A DNA stretch of 64,000 bases. It comes from Prostheceraeus crozeri. Its lineage: Eukaryota; Platyhelminthes; Polycladida; Euryleptidae. The notes under the pieces are model-generated. The model was not told the origin of the DNA and did not search any database. It saw nothing but the letters and a program-made list of their open reading frames with translations. The stretch's first letter is position 1, and every line of letters begins with the position of its first letter. Position numbers and translations under genes: made by a program. Below are positions 45,810-56,022 of the stretch, in pieces. The stretch is from positions 102,501 to 166,500 of the forward strand of contig CAJQUW010008953.1 of assembly GCA_907163375.1 (NCBI GenBank). Direction: 5' to 3'.

Positions 45810-46388
45810 ATATATGATCATGGGTTTCTCAAGGAGATGGCTCCGTAAGCCATAATCCTCAGGACACGCCTGGGTAAAGTCCAAAAATAAATAATTATCG
45901 GGTTTTTCCGTAGCAGCCTCAAATACTTCAATCAAGGCTTTTGATTTGCGAGGAAGAACTTGACGAGATAGGAATTCAACTTGACTTTTATCGCGAGGAT
46001 TTTTAAAGATGATGTAGTAGTGCGTGTTTAGACTTCGAGTCCGTGCTTACTTTCCACTTGGAAAAAGATTTTGCATAATAAAAATGATAAAGCATGGTTT
46101 GTGATGAGCAGCCTTGGTAAACATAGCAGTTACTTCTTGTGAGTTCTTACTCTCATTAAGTAAATCATCAAGAATGATAATATCATAGGGTTGAATATCA
46201 GCAGTGCCGATAATCCCCGGTTGAACCAAGTAACCCTTACCAACCAATTCACGATGCAAGTTATGTTGATAAATTCCATAGCACCAAACAACTCGATTAG
46301 GTATGCAGTCAAAAATCTCATTTCGACGCTCCAACAATTGCAGTGTTAAATGTGTCTTCTCACTATGAGAGGGTCTTACGATACACAT
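45810..46388 (-). pseudogene. Polinton packaging ATPase (FtsK/HerA-like), fossil
   Basis: The frame 46388-46047 shows a P-loop-like region near its start and QPYDIIILDDLL as the Walker B strand, followed by FIIFIMQNLFPSGK. Further downstream in another frame, NTHYYIIFKNPRDKSQVEFL and CPEDYGLRSHL match the family's C-terminus. The enzyme would pump DNA into capsids. The Tc1 fragment lies immediately upstream. Broken. Confidence 0.75.
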
Positions 46389-46399
46389 AGCGCTGCAAA

Positions 46400-47236
46400 G
46401 AGGAATAGATTTGTGTCAGTCCCAAAGCTAGTCGTATACTGGAACAGTGCCTCAAATATAGACTGGAGCGTTCGAACGGCTTACCAAAGATTGCGAGAAG
46501 CTGGAATTCAATCGCGACGACCAGCTGTCCTAATTCCATTGAGTTTTGAGCACCGCAGAAGACGAGTTGCCTGATGTGATGCCCATCGCTCATGGAATGA
46601 CCATCACTGGCAGAAAGTCTTGTGGACCGATGAATCGAGATTCACTCTGGATTTCAATGACGGTCGTGTCAGAGTGCATCGTCTTCCAGGTGAACGCTTT
46701 GCCCCATGCTGTATTAAAGAACACGACAGATATGGTGGTGGAAGTGTTATGCTGTGGGGTGGCATTTGGCATGGCGGACGAACGACAGCAGTCATCATCA
46801 AAGGCACGTTGACTGGAGAGAGGTATCTCAATGAAATTAATTGTGCTTCCTGTTGTTGCCCCAGTGGTCAGGGTGGAGGATCTCGTCTTCCTAATCAACA
46901 ACGCAAGACCACATCGCTCCTCGGCTGTCATTGACACTGTTAGGATATTGAACATTCAAACCCTTGACTGACATACACGCTCACCTGACTTGTCACCCAT
47001 TGAACAAGTCTGGGACGAGCTTGGGCGGCGAATGAGAGACCGCTATTCACTTCCACCAGTGTCCCTGAAGATTCTCTCTGAAAGACTAACAGAGCAGTGG
47101 CTTCTCCTTGAAACATCCTTCATTCAGAAACTTTGTGAATCCATGGCATCTCGGATTACTGAATGTATTGGAGCTAGAGGGGGCACACGCGCTATTAAAG
47201 TTGAATCTGCTACATGCGTTGTTTTTCTGTGCTAGC
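46400..47236 (+). pseudogene. Tc1-like transposase fragment inserted in the Polinton
   Basis: The plus-strand frames contain TAYQRLREAGIQSRRPAV, WTDESRFTLDFNDGRVRVH with the first catalytic D, YGGGSVMLWGGIWHGGRT, INNARPH where the second catalytic D would be expected, and SPDLSPIEQVWDELG with the E. At the second site N stands in place of D. The N-terminal DNA-binding region is missing, at least one frame change lies around 46840-46890, and a stop precedes HTRSPDL. I found no TIRs around it. It belongs to a different Tc1 lineage from the 388-2155 element. Confidence 0.85.
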
Positions 47237-47310
47237 GACTTGGTGGAGATTGTGACTAAATTATCAAGGTATCATACATACATGTATATATACCAGTCAA
47301 AAATGAAAGG

Positions 47311-47514
47311 TTAAAGAAGTAAATGTTTCAAAAATTTTGTCAATGAGTATATTTTGCGCTTTGTAGGAATTGATGTTTTTGGATTGCTCAAGGTGCGAAG
47401 AACTTTACCATGCCTGGCAACTGCATTGACCTTTTTGCTATTTAATGTCATATAACCAATTTTTTGCATTTCTGCGCACATTTTGCTAATGAAGGCATTG
47501 TTTGCCAGCTTCAT
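47311..47514 (-). CDS. Small basic Polinton ORF
   Basis: It encodes MKLANNAFISKMCAEMQKIG and continues VARHGKVLRTLSNPKTSIPT, KRKIYSLTKFLKHLL. The frame upstream to about 47640 stays arginine-rich. Polintons often carry a short basic ORF like this near the ATPase and integrase. I cannot give a function. Confidence 0.35.
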   Translation of the reverse strand: MKLANNAFISKMCAEMQKIGYMTLNSKKVNAVARHGKVLRTLSNPKTSIPTKRKIYSLTKFLKHLLL

Positions 47515-47689
47515 TGCCTCACATCGATGAGATGGTTTTAATTTTAATAAGCGACGAAGAGTGAGACAGAATTTTTTGTTTGCATTTGATTGACACTTTT
47601 GTCTGCGCGAACGGTGAGATGAACGACGTCTAGCCAGTTTTACAGGTTGATGTTAGAGTGTTCTTTGCTTAAACACGACAGCAGCGTCG

Positions 47690-47980
47690 TTACATCACCG
47701 TCGTAAACGCAATGAAATAGAGGAAGACATTGAGTACAGCACTAGTAAAAAGCAATACACTGAGAACTGCCACAGTACCAGTAGGATAGTCAGAAGCAGA
47801 TACATGTGTGGGTAGCTGTAATGTATCATTCAGTGAGGTACTATAGTTCAATGGAAACAGTTCAGCTGTGTCGTTTGCTGATAGGTTTTGAGCCAGACAT
47901 GAACAATCTGTTTGTACGACGATGCCTGTAAAGTTTAATGCCCTTGGATCAATTGTACTTAAGTGGAAAAGGCGTCCCAT
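47690..47980 (-). CDS. Small predicted membrane glycoprotein of the Polinton
   Basis: Taking the start at 47980 (MGRLFHLSTIDPRALNFT), the 96-residue protein has five N-glycosylation sequons (NFT, NLS, NDT, NYS, NDT) and a CSC pair. A C-terminal hydrophobic stretch, GTVAVLSVLLFTSAVLNVFL, leads into YFIAFTTVM. This predicts a small type I or tail-anchored glycoprotein. An upstream ATG at 48133 would overlap the neighbouring ORF. No family is recognised. It is part of a fossil element. Confidence 0.45.
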   Translation of the reverse strand: MGRLFHLSTIDPRALNFTGIVVQTDCSCLAQNLSANDTAELFPLNYSTSLNDTLQLPTHVSASDYPTGTVAVLSVLLFTSAVLNVFLYFIAFTTVM

Positions 47981-48263
47981 AATCAACGTGTAGAATACAT
48001 AACTCCAAGCAAGGTAATGAAAGAAGACCATGACGTAACAGTGATGAAAGTGTATTCGTAAACTGCTTTGGTTTATAATTATAAGATAGCATATAGTCAA
48101 CATCTTCACAGTTTGCATGAATGATGATAGCATTACTCAAACGATGTATTATTTCTCTACAATCACTGGATGATAATAGTTTTTCCAACACAAGAATCCA
48201 CTGCCTTGTAAAATCATGCTTTCTCTTTTCAATGAGACGGTAATACAGTGGTGTCATGGTCAT
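47949..48263 (-). CDS. Helical accessory ORF, faintly CARD/death-fold-like
   Basis: The 104-residue ORF reads YYRLIEKRKHDFTRQWILVL, then IIHRLSNAIIIHANCEDVDY and FTNTLSSLLRHGLLSLPCLE. Amphipathic helices ending in a leucine-rich SSLLRHG resemble the spacing of caspase-recruitment or other death-fold domains. The resemblance is weak and could be coincidence. It directly follows the RING-finger ORF on the same strand, with a 38-bp gap. Confidence 0.3.
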   Translation of the reverse strand: MTMTPLYYRLIEKRKHDFTRQWILVLEKLLSSSDCREIIHRLSNAIIIHANCEDVDYMLSYNYKPKQFTNTLSSLLRHGLLSLPCLELCILHVDYGTPFPLKYN

Positions 48264-48301
48264 AGATGACTGTTCTAAAATCGACTAGGATTGCATCAAA
48301 A

Positions 48302-48718
48302 TCATTTATATACATTGACTGTTGAAATTATTTCTTGATCACAGATGGGGCACAACATAGTTTCCAAAGGTACATAACACGTAGAACAGATAACAGAATG
48401 ACAACATGGTAAAAAGAGAAGGGACCGTTTCCTTTTAAAACACTCAACGCAGTTCCGTTCACATAATAATTTAAACGCCTCTTCTTCCAATTTCTTTCTG
48501 AAGTCACTTTTATTGGTAGAGGTACTTGACAAATCAGTTGCAAATGTCACTTTTTTCTTTTTCACTCCAGATCGTACCAATTTCATCCTCTTTTTTTCAC
48601 TGTCATTACATTGCAGCATGGAAAAATCCTCTGTCCATCTTCGATCCAAATGATGATTCATAGCATGCTCATCTAGATCAATTAGTCTTTCAACTAGTGT
48701 CAGCTTTAATATTTTCAT
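48302..48718 (-). CDS. RING-finger protein of the Polinton (IAP/Mdm2-type RING)
   Basis: The 138-residue protein ends in a compact C3HC4 RING: CVECFKRKRSLLFLPCCHSV, ICSTCYVPL, CPICDQEI. This is the C-terminal form used by inhibitor-of-apoptosis and Mdm2-like E3 ubiquitin ligases. The N-terminal part is charged, with a basic KKRMKLVRSGVKKKK. No BIR domain is present. A TATAG-type element lies about 20-30 bp upstream. Probable role: ubiquitin transfer to host or element proteins. The cysteine and histidine pattern is visible; the ligase function is family knowledge. Confidence 0.7.
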   Translation of the reverse strand: MKILKLTLVERLIDLDEHAMNHHLDRRWTEDFSMLQCNDSEKKRMKLVRSGVKKKKVTFATDLSSTSTNKSDFRKKLEEEAFKLLCERNCVECFKRKRSLLFLPCCHSVICSTCYVPLETMLCPICDQEIISTVNVYK

Positions 48719-49254
48719 TTACATTTGTAACACTTTCTATAGCCTTCAACGAATAACCCAGCTCTCTTGCTACGGATCATGAAGTTGGGAAACGAATGCA
48801 ACTTTTCATCTTCAAATAATTTCAAATGATGATGAGTGTCAGGAATGGACACTCAGTTGAATATGCTTGATATGACTTGTACACCTTTGACAGTATTGAT
48901 GACTCTGTGTAATCTAATGCTTTACTTTCACAAACATGAGTTGTGGTAAAAACTATTTGACTACACTGACGCTTACATTTTATGACATTTGTGTTTCATA
49001 ACTTTCTAACTTCATAACTTTCTAACTATACATCAACCTGTGTTGCAGTAAAACTTTTGTACAACATGATAAACTTTACTTTCATTTCATCAAGTTTTCA
49101 CCCATCCTCTGAGTTATACGGCCTTGGAACCGTCATGAAAGCAAATGACTTTCAGGCCTCATTACGGGTAGCCTCGTAAAGGCTCATGGATCATTCACGG
49201 AAAAAGGCAATGAAGCAGTGTGTATGTCTTCAGGTTTTAAAGAAAGGATGCTTT
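48719..49254. other. Polinton subterminal non-coding DNA
   Basis: No ORF is supported. Short repeated phrases occur: a TGTGTTG.GGTAAAAAC-like motif is present near 48938, 49021 and 49733, and inverted near 20740. Confidence 0.45.
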
Positions 49255-49488
49255 TCAGTCATATTTATGTTTGGGTCCAAACCATCTTCCCTCTTTTAGC
49301 ATGTTGGATTGTCTTTGATGACTAACTATTGTTGCTTTCTTCACATAGTCAATCGTTTCTAGACAATCGGCAATCTTCCTTGGATCACCTGTCTTGATTT
49401 CCATGGAGTAGTACCTTTCTGACAACTCCATGATTGTGTTCTTTTCTTTCCTTTGAAGAATCATTAATTCAGCTTCTGTCTCACTCAT
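49255..49488 (-). CDS. Short helical Polinton ORF
   Basis: The 77-residue ORF begins MSETEAELMILQRKEKNTIM and continues RKIADCLETIDYVKKATIVS, ending RWFGPKHKYD. It is strongly helical and charged. A TATAGA-like element lies about 50 bp upstream. It resembles in size the TATA-driven ORFs at the other end of the element. No family is recognised. Confidence 0.45.
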   Translation of the reverse strand: MSETEAELMILQRKEKNTIMELSERYYSMEIKTGDPRKIADCLETIDYVKKATIVSHQRQSNMLKEGRWFGPKHKYD

Positions 49489-50223
49489 GATGCAGGATCA
49501 CTACACTGTAAGAATGCTCAGTGAAAAGTGAATTTCTATAAAGTGCTACCTCCTTATATCTTGCCGTAGGAAAGCTGAGTCCTGGATGGCGAACTTTACG
49601 ACTTGTGATGTGTTTCATTAACTTTCAGACTACATTATCATTTCATAAACTTGTGTTTCATAAAACATCATGATACACTTTCTGACGACACTCACGAATA
49701 AAACTTCGATGATCAAACTTTACTTTCACAAACATGTGTTGTGGTAAAAACTATTTGACTACACTAAACGTTGCTTTTGCAAACCATGATATACTTTCTG
49801 ACTACACTCACAAGAGCTTGTTCACTAGCGAAGAGAGAAATGAGCTTGTGGTTGCATGTGGTGCAAGGGTGCCCTCCCGTTTCATTCCATTCATCATTTC
49901 GTCTCCGTGATAGAGACAGGCAGTACTCATGGTTCATTCTCGCATGTATGACCAACTATCACGAAACAAGTGCAATGGAGATTTTATGAGGCAACCTGTG
50001 GCAGATAGCTAAATGTCGCCCTGGCGGTCAGAGTACAACGTTGAGACAAAAGACAACCACTTGGAAACATGACGCAGAGAGGTTTCATAAGGATTACCAT
50101 TGCCAACGTCCCGTGCAGTACTCATCGCTACGGACTTCACCGCTGTCTCGAAAGAACGCCCACCAACAGGAAGTATGACACCTAAAATCTCCGTGACTTG
50201 TACCGTCAATGACTTGATGGCCA
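49489..50223. other. Right subterminal region of the Polinton
   Basis: It holds the diverged inverted partner (about 49770-49920) of 20590-20760, and otherwise no recognisable gene. Confidence 0.45.
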
Positions 50224-50425
50224 GACATGAAAACCGGTGGAGTTATTTACAAGAGGAAACATCCCAAGTCGTTGCCTTGATCAGCTTGACAGCAAGCCGT
50301 AGAGAGGGATAGCAAGCCGTGATTCACAAGCGTTTTGCAATGGAGATGTTTAGATGCCACCCATGAAAAGATAGCTAAGACTCAACCGATTGGCGTTTAA
50401 AGTGCTACGTTGAGAACTGTGTCAA

Positions 50426-50620
50426 ATGCCCAACATTAGTTGCCCCTGCGGTTTCTGTCTAAAACATGACACACTCCCTTGCCACACTTGTCACTACGGT
50501 ATCATCCGCTCGGGACGGCGATCCGAAGTGTCCCGAATGAACACTCTGTCAGTGGAATATTACAGCAAAACTCTCCGTGTCATGCTCGCTTTCAGTGGAA
50601 AGCTGCTTGTATTATGGTAA
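50426..50620 (+). CDS. Small cysteine-rich ORF in the right Polinton TIR
   Basis: This copy of the left-arm ORF has the same 64-residue length and only a couple of amino-acid differences. The cysteine pattern CPCGFC...CHTCH is intact. It too reads toward the element's terminus. Confidence 0.4.
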   Translation: MPNISCPCGFCLKHDTLPCHTCHYGIIRSGRRSEVSRMNTLSVEYYSKTLRVMLAFSGKLLVLW

Positions 50621-51055
50621 GACTGGCTTGTACACACTTAACCATGCCTTCATTGACTTCAGCAGTGTCGAAAACCCCAGAAAACTTCCAAAAATAGTGA
50701 ATTAATATTTTTCAACTTTTTAGCACTACTTATGAAATTTTATAAGTAGTCTGTCACCATAGGTCCGATCAATAGCGATCGAACCTTTTTGGAATCAAGT
50801 CAAACGGACTTGTAGAAGCAAAGTTACAAGCCTTTGAAGTTTTGGAGTCTTTTATGGCCTCGAGACGAAGGCCATCTCCTGGCAAACCTTTAATCTGACG
50901 CCTTAGCTGATATCAGCAATGAAATTTTCTAAGTCGGTTTCTTACAGAAACCCGAAATTTGGAATGTCCGATGCTATCTATCATCGGAGCTCAGAGAGAC
51001 GACCTACTTTTGACAATCGCTCTCGTCTTAATGAAAAGTCTCTGTCGGTTCCCCG

Positions 51056-51090
51056 CTTATATAGTTTGTGGCGATCAGCTGATGACGTAA
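51056..51090 (-). promoter_or_regulatory. Inward promoter in the right Polinton TIR (CRE-like site and TATA box)
   Basis: This is the mirror copy of the left-arm promoter. TGACGTAA is at 51083-51090 and the TATA core at 51056-51064, read on the minus strand and pointing into the element. Confidence 0.6.
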
Positions 51091-52429
51091 TATCCATCAT
51101 CCAAATCTTTAAACACGTCTATCTCCGGTTCTAGTGCTCTGATTGACTTGAAACTCACCCTCTAGATGTAGAATGGCACGCTGATTCCATATCTTGTTTT
51201 TGTTTTCCCTTCCGAGGCTTGGTTCACCCGCGAGAGCCGTTTTTGTAAAAATTCTAACTCTGTCGTTTTTTCGCCAATGTCCAACATTTTCAATGACGTC
51301 TCACATCTAAACGAAGGCAGATATGAACAAGCTGTTTCTTCCACTGAATTTGTCTCACTCTTAGCTTTCAAACGAGCTATTGCACGACTTTCTACGATGA
51401 CTTTCTACGATCTCTAGAACCAAAGTTTGAAGTCTCGTTCCAGAGGGGGGTGGGTCAGAACTTTTTCTCTCCGATTGAGCTGGAAAGAAGTTCCTAGACC
51501 AAAAATTGGCCAAAAAGTCCGAATTTGCACTCCGTTTTCCCATCCGAGGCCTGCTTCATGTCGAAAAATGTACTTTCTCATCCCAAAACATCCAAAACCT
51601 GCCTTTTTCCAACTCTGACGTTTTCCTGCCATTTTCCTCTCTAAACCCAGGAAAATAGAAACAAACTGAGCTTTCCACTGCATTTTTCTCACTCTTAGCT
51701 TTCAAATGAGCTATCACACGACTTTCTACGATCTCTAGAGCCAAAGTTGGAAGATCGCTGCCGAGTGGGGGGGGGAGGGGGGAGGACGTCCTCGACATTT
51801 TTTCTCTCTGATTCCGCTGAAAACATCCTTCCTAACCCAAAATTTCACGTAGATTCCGAACCTGGCCTCCGTTTTCCCATCCGAGGCCTCCTTCATGCCG
51901 AAAAACGACTTTACTCATCCCAAAACCACCAAAACCCGCCTTTTTCCAACTCTACCGCTCCACCCCTTGCCTCACAGGAAAACTCCTCCCTGCCTTCCTT
52001 CCCAACCCAAAATTTCACGTAGATTCCGAATCTGACCTCCAATTTTGTATCCGAACTCTCCTTCATGCCGAATTCCAGCCTTTCTCATCCCAAAACCACC
52101 AAAACCCACCTTTTTTCACTCTATCCTTCCCACATTCCACCCCTTACCTCACTGGAAAATTCTTCCTTCCTTTCAGAGGGGGGGGTAGGGACCAGTTTCT
52201 TCCTCTCGGACCCATTCCTCTTCCTTCCAGAGGGGGGGGGGGCTGAGTCAGCATGATGACTCATCGTTGCTCATTTTGGACTTGCGCCTGGGATGGCATT
52301 ACTACTTATGGGATTCATAAGGGATTTTAAGGGGAATCCCATAGAAATTCCTTTTCAGTCCCATTAAAAAAGGTCAAAAATACCATAGAAAATTTTGCAT
52401 GGGAATCCCGTACAATTGAGTCACTCGGG

Positions 52430-53094
52430 GCGGCCCTCCTTTTAACCAAAATTCTAGCTCTACCCGTCTGTTTTGTTTTGTTGCTTAGTAGACCCAATAA
52501 TCCAGTTGAAACATTGCCGTCCGCCTCCTGGTGTCGTCCCAATCCCTTGGTGCTGCTGCAATGAGATCCAGGAGCATTCAAGTGTGCAATAGCGATCTCC
52601 CACCCGTGGAAATCCCCAGCATTATTTTCATCTGATCAATGTTATTTATTGTAGCTGCTGACATCTTGAAACTGCTTCACTGCTTATATTTACTAAGAAG
52701 GATAAAAAACGCTGTAAAGATTAGATATATCGATCAGTTGCGCATTATGCTTTCATTTAAAATTAGCTTTCTAACCCTCTTCTGCATTCACCTATTTGCT
52801 ATCCTATTCATCATGTGCGTAACATTTTGTTACAAAGTAAATCATTCCCCTTTTTCTTAGTTTTTCATCAAATTATGCTAAAGAACGTATTGTGACAGGA
52901 TTTATCGACCTTTGTTATTATTATTACATGAAAGCATAAAAATGTGATGACATTAATGTAAAGCTTTTAACATATATTTCGTAATAATTATGTGCAAGTG
53001 AAAAAGTTAACAAGTTGGGCACTTGCAGCTCTTTATTAGTCTCCTATGTGTGTAGGAAAAATTCCTTCTTTGCAAACCTCACACTTAGTGCGCG
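52430..53094. other. Non-coding DNA right of the Polinton
   Basis: A 73-codon ORF at 52639-52860 has a hydrophobic centre (FLTLFCIHLFAILFIMCVTF), but lies in A/T-rich DNA and I do not recognise it. The first 190 bp are GC-richer and may be a separate repeat. Confidence 0.4.
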
Positions 53095-53709
53095 TCACCT
53101 TTCCATAGGAAACAACTTTACATCGCCAAACAAACTTCCAGTTTGTTGGGGGATTGGTAGTTGATGGCAAAAAATTGAACAACATTGCAGCATTCCTGAT
53201 AGCTTTTGAAAGATTGAAATTAATGGCATGAAGTTCATGTAGGAAAGATAGACACGACCTTCGTTTCGAAGACTATCAATTGTACGATTAGTGCATCGCA
53301 AAAGTATGAGCAGAATATCATTGTTCATGAACACATAGAAAGCCTCTGTTTTACTAGAAGGATGAACAAGAGTCGCTGAATTTACACCCAGCATGATGTT
53401 TCTCTCTCGACGTCGTCCCAAGAATGGTTCAGATCGGTAGGAAATTCTACCAGCACGATCCATTATTTCAGAATCAGATTCGTCCGAAGATTCGCAATCG
53501 TCGTCACTCGTTTCAGCATAAAAATTTACATCTCCATCAATATATCATGTTGATCACACTCACCATGTTCGATACACGAATAATTAATCGTTATACTGCT
53601 CTGTTTCATTATCATGCTCATTAATTGCCGTGTCCTCTTCATCACTAACACTTTCATTGAATATAAGACGAAGAGCTTCTTCTGCTCATAATCGTTTTAG
53701 TCGTGGCAT
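53095..53709 (-). pseudogene. piggyBac-like transposase N-terminal fragment
   Basis: From an ATG at 53709 the translation starts MPRLKRL, then after a stop EEALRLIFNESVSDEEDTAI. The acidic run SDDDCESSDESDSE follows, then FLGRRRERNIM and TEAFYVFMNNDILLILLRCT. A basic start, acidic N-terminal region and the F-F-ND-I-L-x(n)-TN block are typical of piggyBac transposases before the catalytic domain. The DDD catalytic core is missing. At least one stop and one frame change interrupt it. No TTAA-flanked ends were seen for this piece. Confidence 0.55.
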
Positions 53710-53790
53710 TTCAAGCATCAATGATAAATTCACAGCAATCATTCGATGTTCTATTTAGAAGTCTATGTTCTATGTATCATGTTCTATGTA

Positions 53791-56020
53791 GGTTTTCCGA
53801 CAGAAATGTAGAAATATGCAGATCAAATGTAGAATATGCAAATTAGGTATCACCTTTTGCAAAAGTAATAATATTTTCAGATCAAATGTAGATATATGCA
53901 GTATGAAATGTGGGACCATAGAAATGATAGTGATCGAATGTAGAAATATGCAATTCAAATGTCGAAGAGATATGATATCTTTTAACTTTCAACATTTATC
54001 TATAACGAAAATCAAATTTCAAATCATTTGAAAATCAGAACTGAGACAGGCAACAATGTACCAGAAAATCAGTAAATCTGATAAGAAAAGAATTATTGAG
54101 TGCCATCGTAATGGAGATGATTACGTAGAGTTGGCGAGACATTTGGGCATAAATAATAAGACTGCATATGCAATAATCAGACGATATCAGACCACAGGCC
54201 ACGTGTCAAGGCCTCGTCGTGGAAATAGGAGATTGAAAGTCTCCGATGCCATCCGACGGACGGCAGTGGAGATTATTGAGGAACACGCAGAGTTCACGTT
54301 GGAACAAATAAATTCCGAATTAAGACTAAGAGAACCTCATCAACCTCATATCTCCATTTCCTCATTGTGCAGTGTTCTTGACGGCGAAATGATATCAATG
54401 AAAAAACTCGAAGATGTTCCCACCGAAAAAAATTCCTCACGCATCAAAAATCGTCGTCATGATTTTGCTGAGTAGCTACTTCAAGAGGGAGTGAACCGCC
54501 GACTGGTGTACATCGATGAAGCTGGCTTTAATTTGCATACAAAGCGAACACATGGAAGAGCACGTGTCGGGGAGCGCGCTGTAAGGGTGGTGGATGGAAG
54601 CAGAGGTCCAAACCTTACCGTGTGTTTGGCAGTTTCGCCACAAACTGGGTTAGTGTACCACCAGTTTTATGAGGGTGGAATGACAAATGAAAGATTCAAT
54701 GAATTTCTGAGTGAAGTGTCCAACCTTCTCAACGGCAGTGAAGCTCATTTTATTTTTGATAACACTCCGGCTCATTCTAGGGCTAGCGTTGAGTCTTCTT
54801 TGCACAACATCGAACGGCTTCCTGCATATTCACCATTTCTTAATATCACCGAAATGGCAATCAGCGCATGGAAAGCCCACGTAAAGCGATCACTGGCAGA
54901 AGTCAGGGATCAATTAAATGGTCCAATACCCTCAAATGTCAACAGGAGGCAGCACAGAATGTCAATTCTTGCTCAATTGGGTGAACAGGGTGTTGAGACC
55001 ATAACTCAGGCGAAATGTTCTGCTTGGTTTCACCATACCCAATCCTATCTACCGCGTTGTATTGCTAAAGATGACATTTTACAATGATGACTTATTGCCT
55101 TTAAAACGAAGAGTACGTGTTAATGCATGTTTTTGTTCTAATAATCAACTTGCATCAAGTTACTTTATCTTTTCTATTCTCTATCTGGTTAAGGCTATCC
55201 ATTAGCCATATTAAATGATAGTATGAGGGTCAATATGAAAAGTACATTGAATGGCATCGGAATTTATCAGTATATGATAAATAGAATTCATATATTAATA
55301 ATTTTCTTTTTTGAGCCTCTTATATAATAAAATAAAAATTATTATCATTTTTGCAACAAAATAACAGAAAAAGAAAGAATATCTCAGCCTATAAGGAGAT
55401 TTTTTGCTGGTATACATTAAATACATTAAGTCCTGTTTTCAGTATACCGGTGTAGAATAATTGAGAATTGCAGCAAGACTTTGCTGACTTTTTTTACTTA
55501 TAAGCACTAATCCAAAAGGCGTCTAATGGCTGTCGTAAGTACGTCGATTTGAGTCCACGATCACTGGAAAGCCTGCTTATTCTTCCTCTTCAAAAAGCTC
55601 AAATTGGAAAGATTAATGGCTGATAAATCTAGCAATGGATTGCGTGTCCAGTCAGATGTTTAATGTTAAGGGAAGGAGGTGGCCCTCGAAGACATCGTAA
55701 CTGACAAAACGAAATGAAATTCCATGTTTTCCACTCATTATCTCTTCACGGTACACCAGCAATCTTCCCTCGACACACTAAGGTGCCGCAACAAAGTGGT
55801 TGGGAACCACTGCTTTAATGATTAATATAACTGTGTGCTCTTCGACATTTGAAATGCATATTTCTACATTCGATCACGATCATTTCTATGCTCCTACATT
55901 TCATACTGCATATATCTATATTTGATCTGAAAATAATATTTCATTTGCAAAAGGTGATATCTAATTTGCATATTCTACTGTACATTTGATCTGCATATTT
56001 CTACATTTCTGTCGGAAACC
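53791..56020 (+). mobile_element. Tc1/IS630-like DNA transposon, nearly whole
   Basis: Long inverted repeats of about 180 bp (53791-53968 and 55838-56020) begin GGTTTTCCGACAGAAATGTA and are flanked by TA on both sides. The arms contain several ATGTAGAAATATGCA-type subrepeats. One transposase gene lies between them. The 2.2-kb size, TA duplication and DDE protein place it in the IS630-Tc1-mariner superfamily. The interruption of the gene by only one visible stop makes it one of the best-preserved elements in the window. Confidence 0.9.
54056..55087 (+). pseudogene. IS630/Tc1-like transposase with one in-frame stop
   Basis: A single frame runs 343 codons from ATG 54056 to 55087 with one TAG at 54473-54475. 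N-terminal helix-turn-helix: MYQKISKSDKKRIIECHRNG, VELARHLGINNKTAYAIIRR, then RRGNRRLKVSDAIRR. Catalytic domain: LVYIDEAGFNLHTKRTHGRA with the first D, AHFIFDNTPAHSRA with the second D, and YSPFLNITEMAISAWKAHVK, where the E of ITE would be the third residue, about 30 residues after the second D. That spacing is shorter than the usual 34 or more. The protein would cut both ends of its element in the nucleus. Confidence 0.9.
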
Positions 56021-56022
56021 TA

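Larger units (their letters stand above)
17525..52429. mobile_element. Polinton (Maverick), fossil, with nested insertions
   Basis: The two ends are inverted copies starting CCCGAGTGACTC, with arms of about 2.2 kb. Between them lie the hallmark Polinton genes: retroviral-type integrase with chromodomain, packaging ATPase, adenovirus-type protease, and major and minor capsid proteins, plus accessory ORFs. A 16.6-kb Naiad array (about 25421-42010) and a Tc1 fragment (46400-47236) sit inside it, so the element's own length is about 17.5 kb. I see no protein-primed DNA polymerase B gene and no clear 6-bp target duplication. It is broken in several genes, at least half a dozen breaks besides the two insertions. 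The near-identity of the arms points to a fairly young insertion or recent arm exchange. Confidence 0.88.
50224..52429 (-). repeat. Right terminal inverted repeat of the Polinton
   Basis: This is the inverted partner of 17525-19741. It ends ...GAGTCACTCGGG at 52429. The inner limit is near 50224, where GACATGAAAACCGG still matches the left arm and similarity then fades. Confidence 0.9.

Noticed and set aside
46350-47300. TIRs for the Tc1 fragment in the Polinton
   Set aside because: No inverted pair or TA-flanked ends could be found around the transposase piece, so only a fragment is reported.
48900-49800. Repeated TGTGTTG.GGTAAAAAC phrases as a replication origin
   Set aside because: There are only four loosely spaced and imperfect copies; too little to call an origin.
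52639-52860. Host membrane-protein exon
   Set aside because: A hydrophobic ORF in A/T-rich DNA without convincing splice signals or family resemblance.
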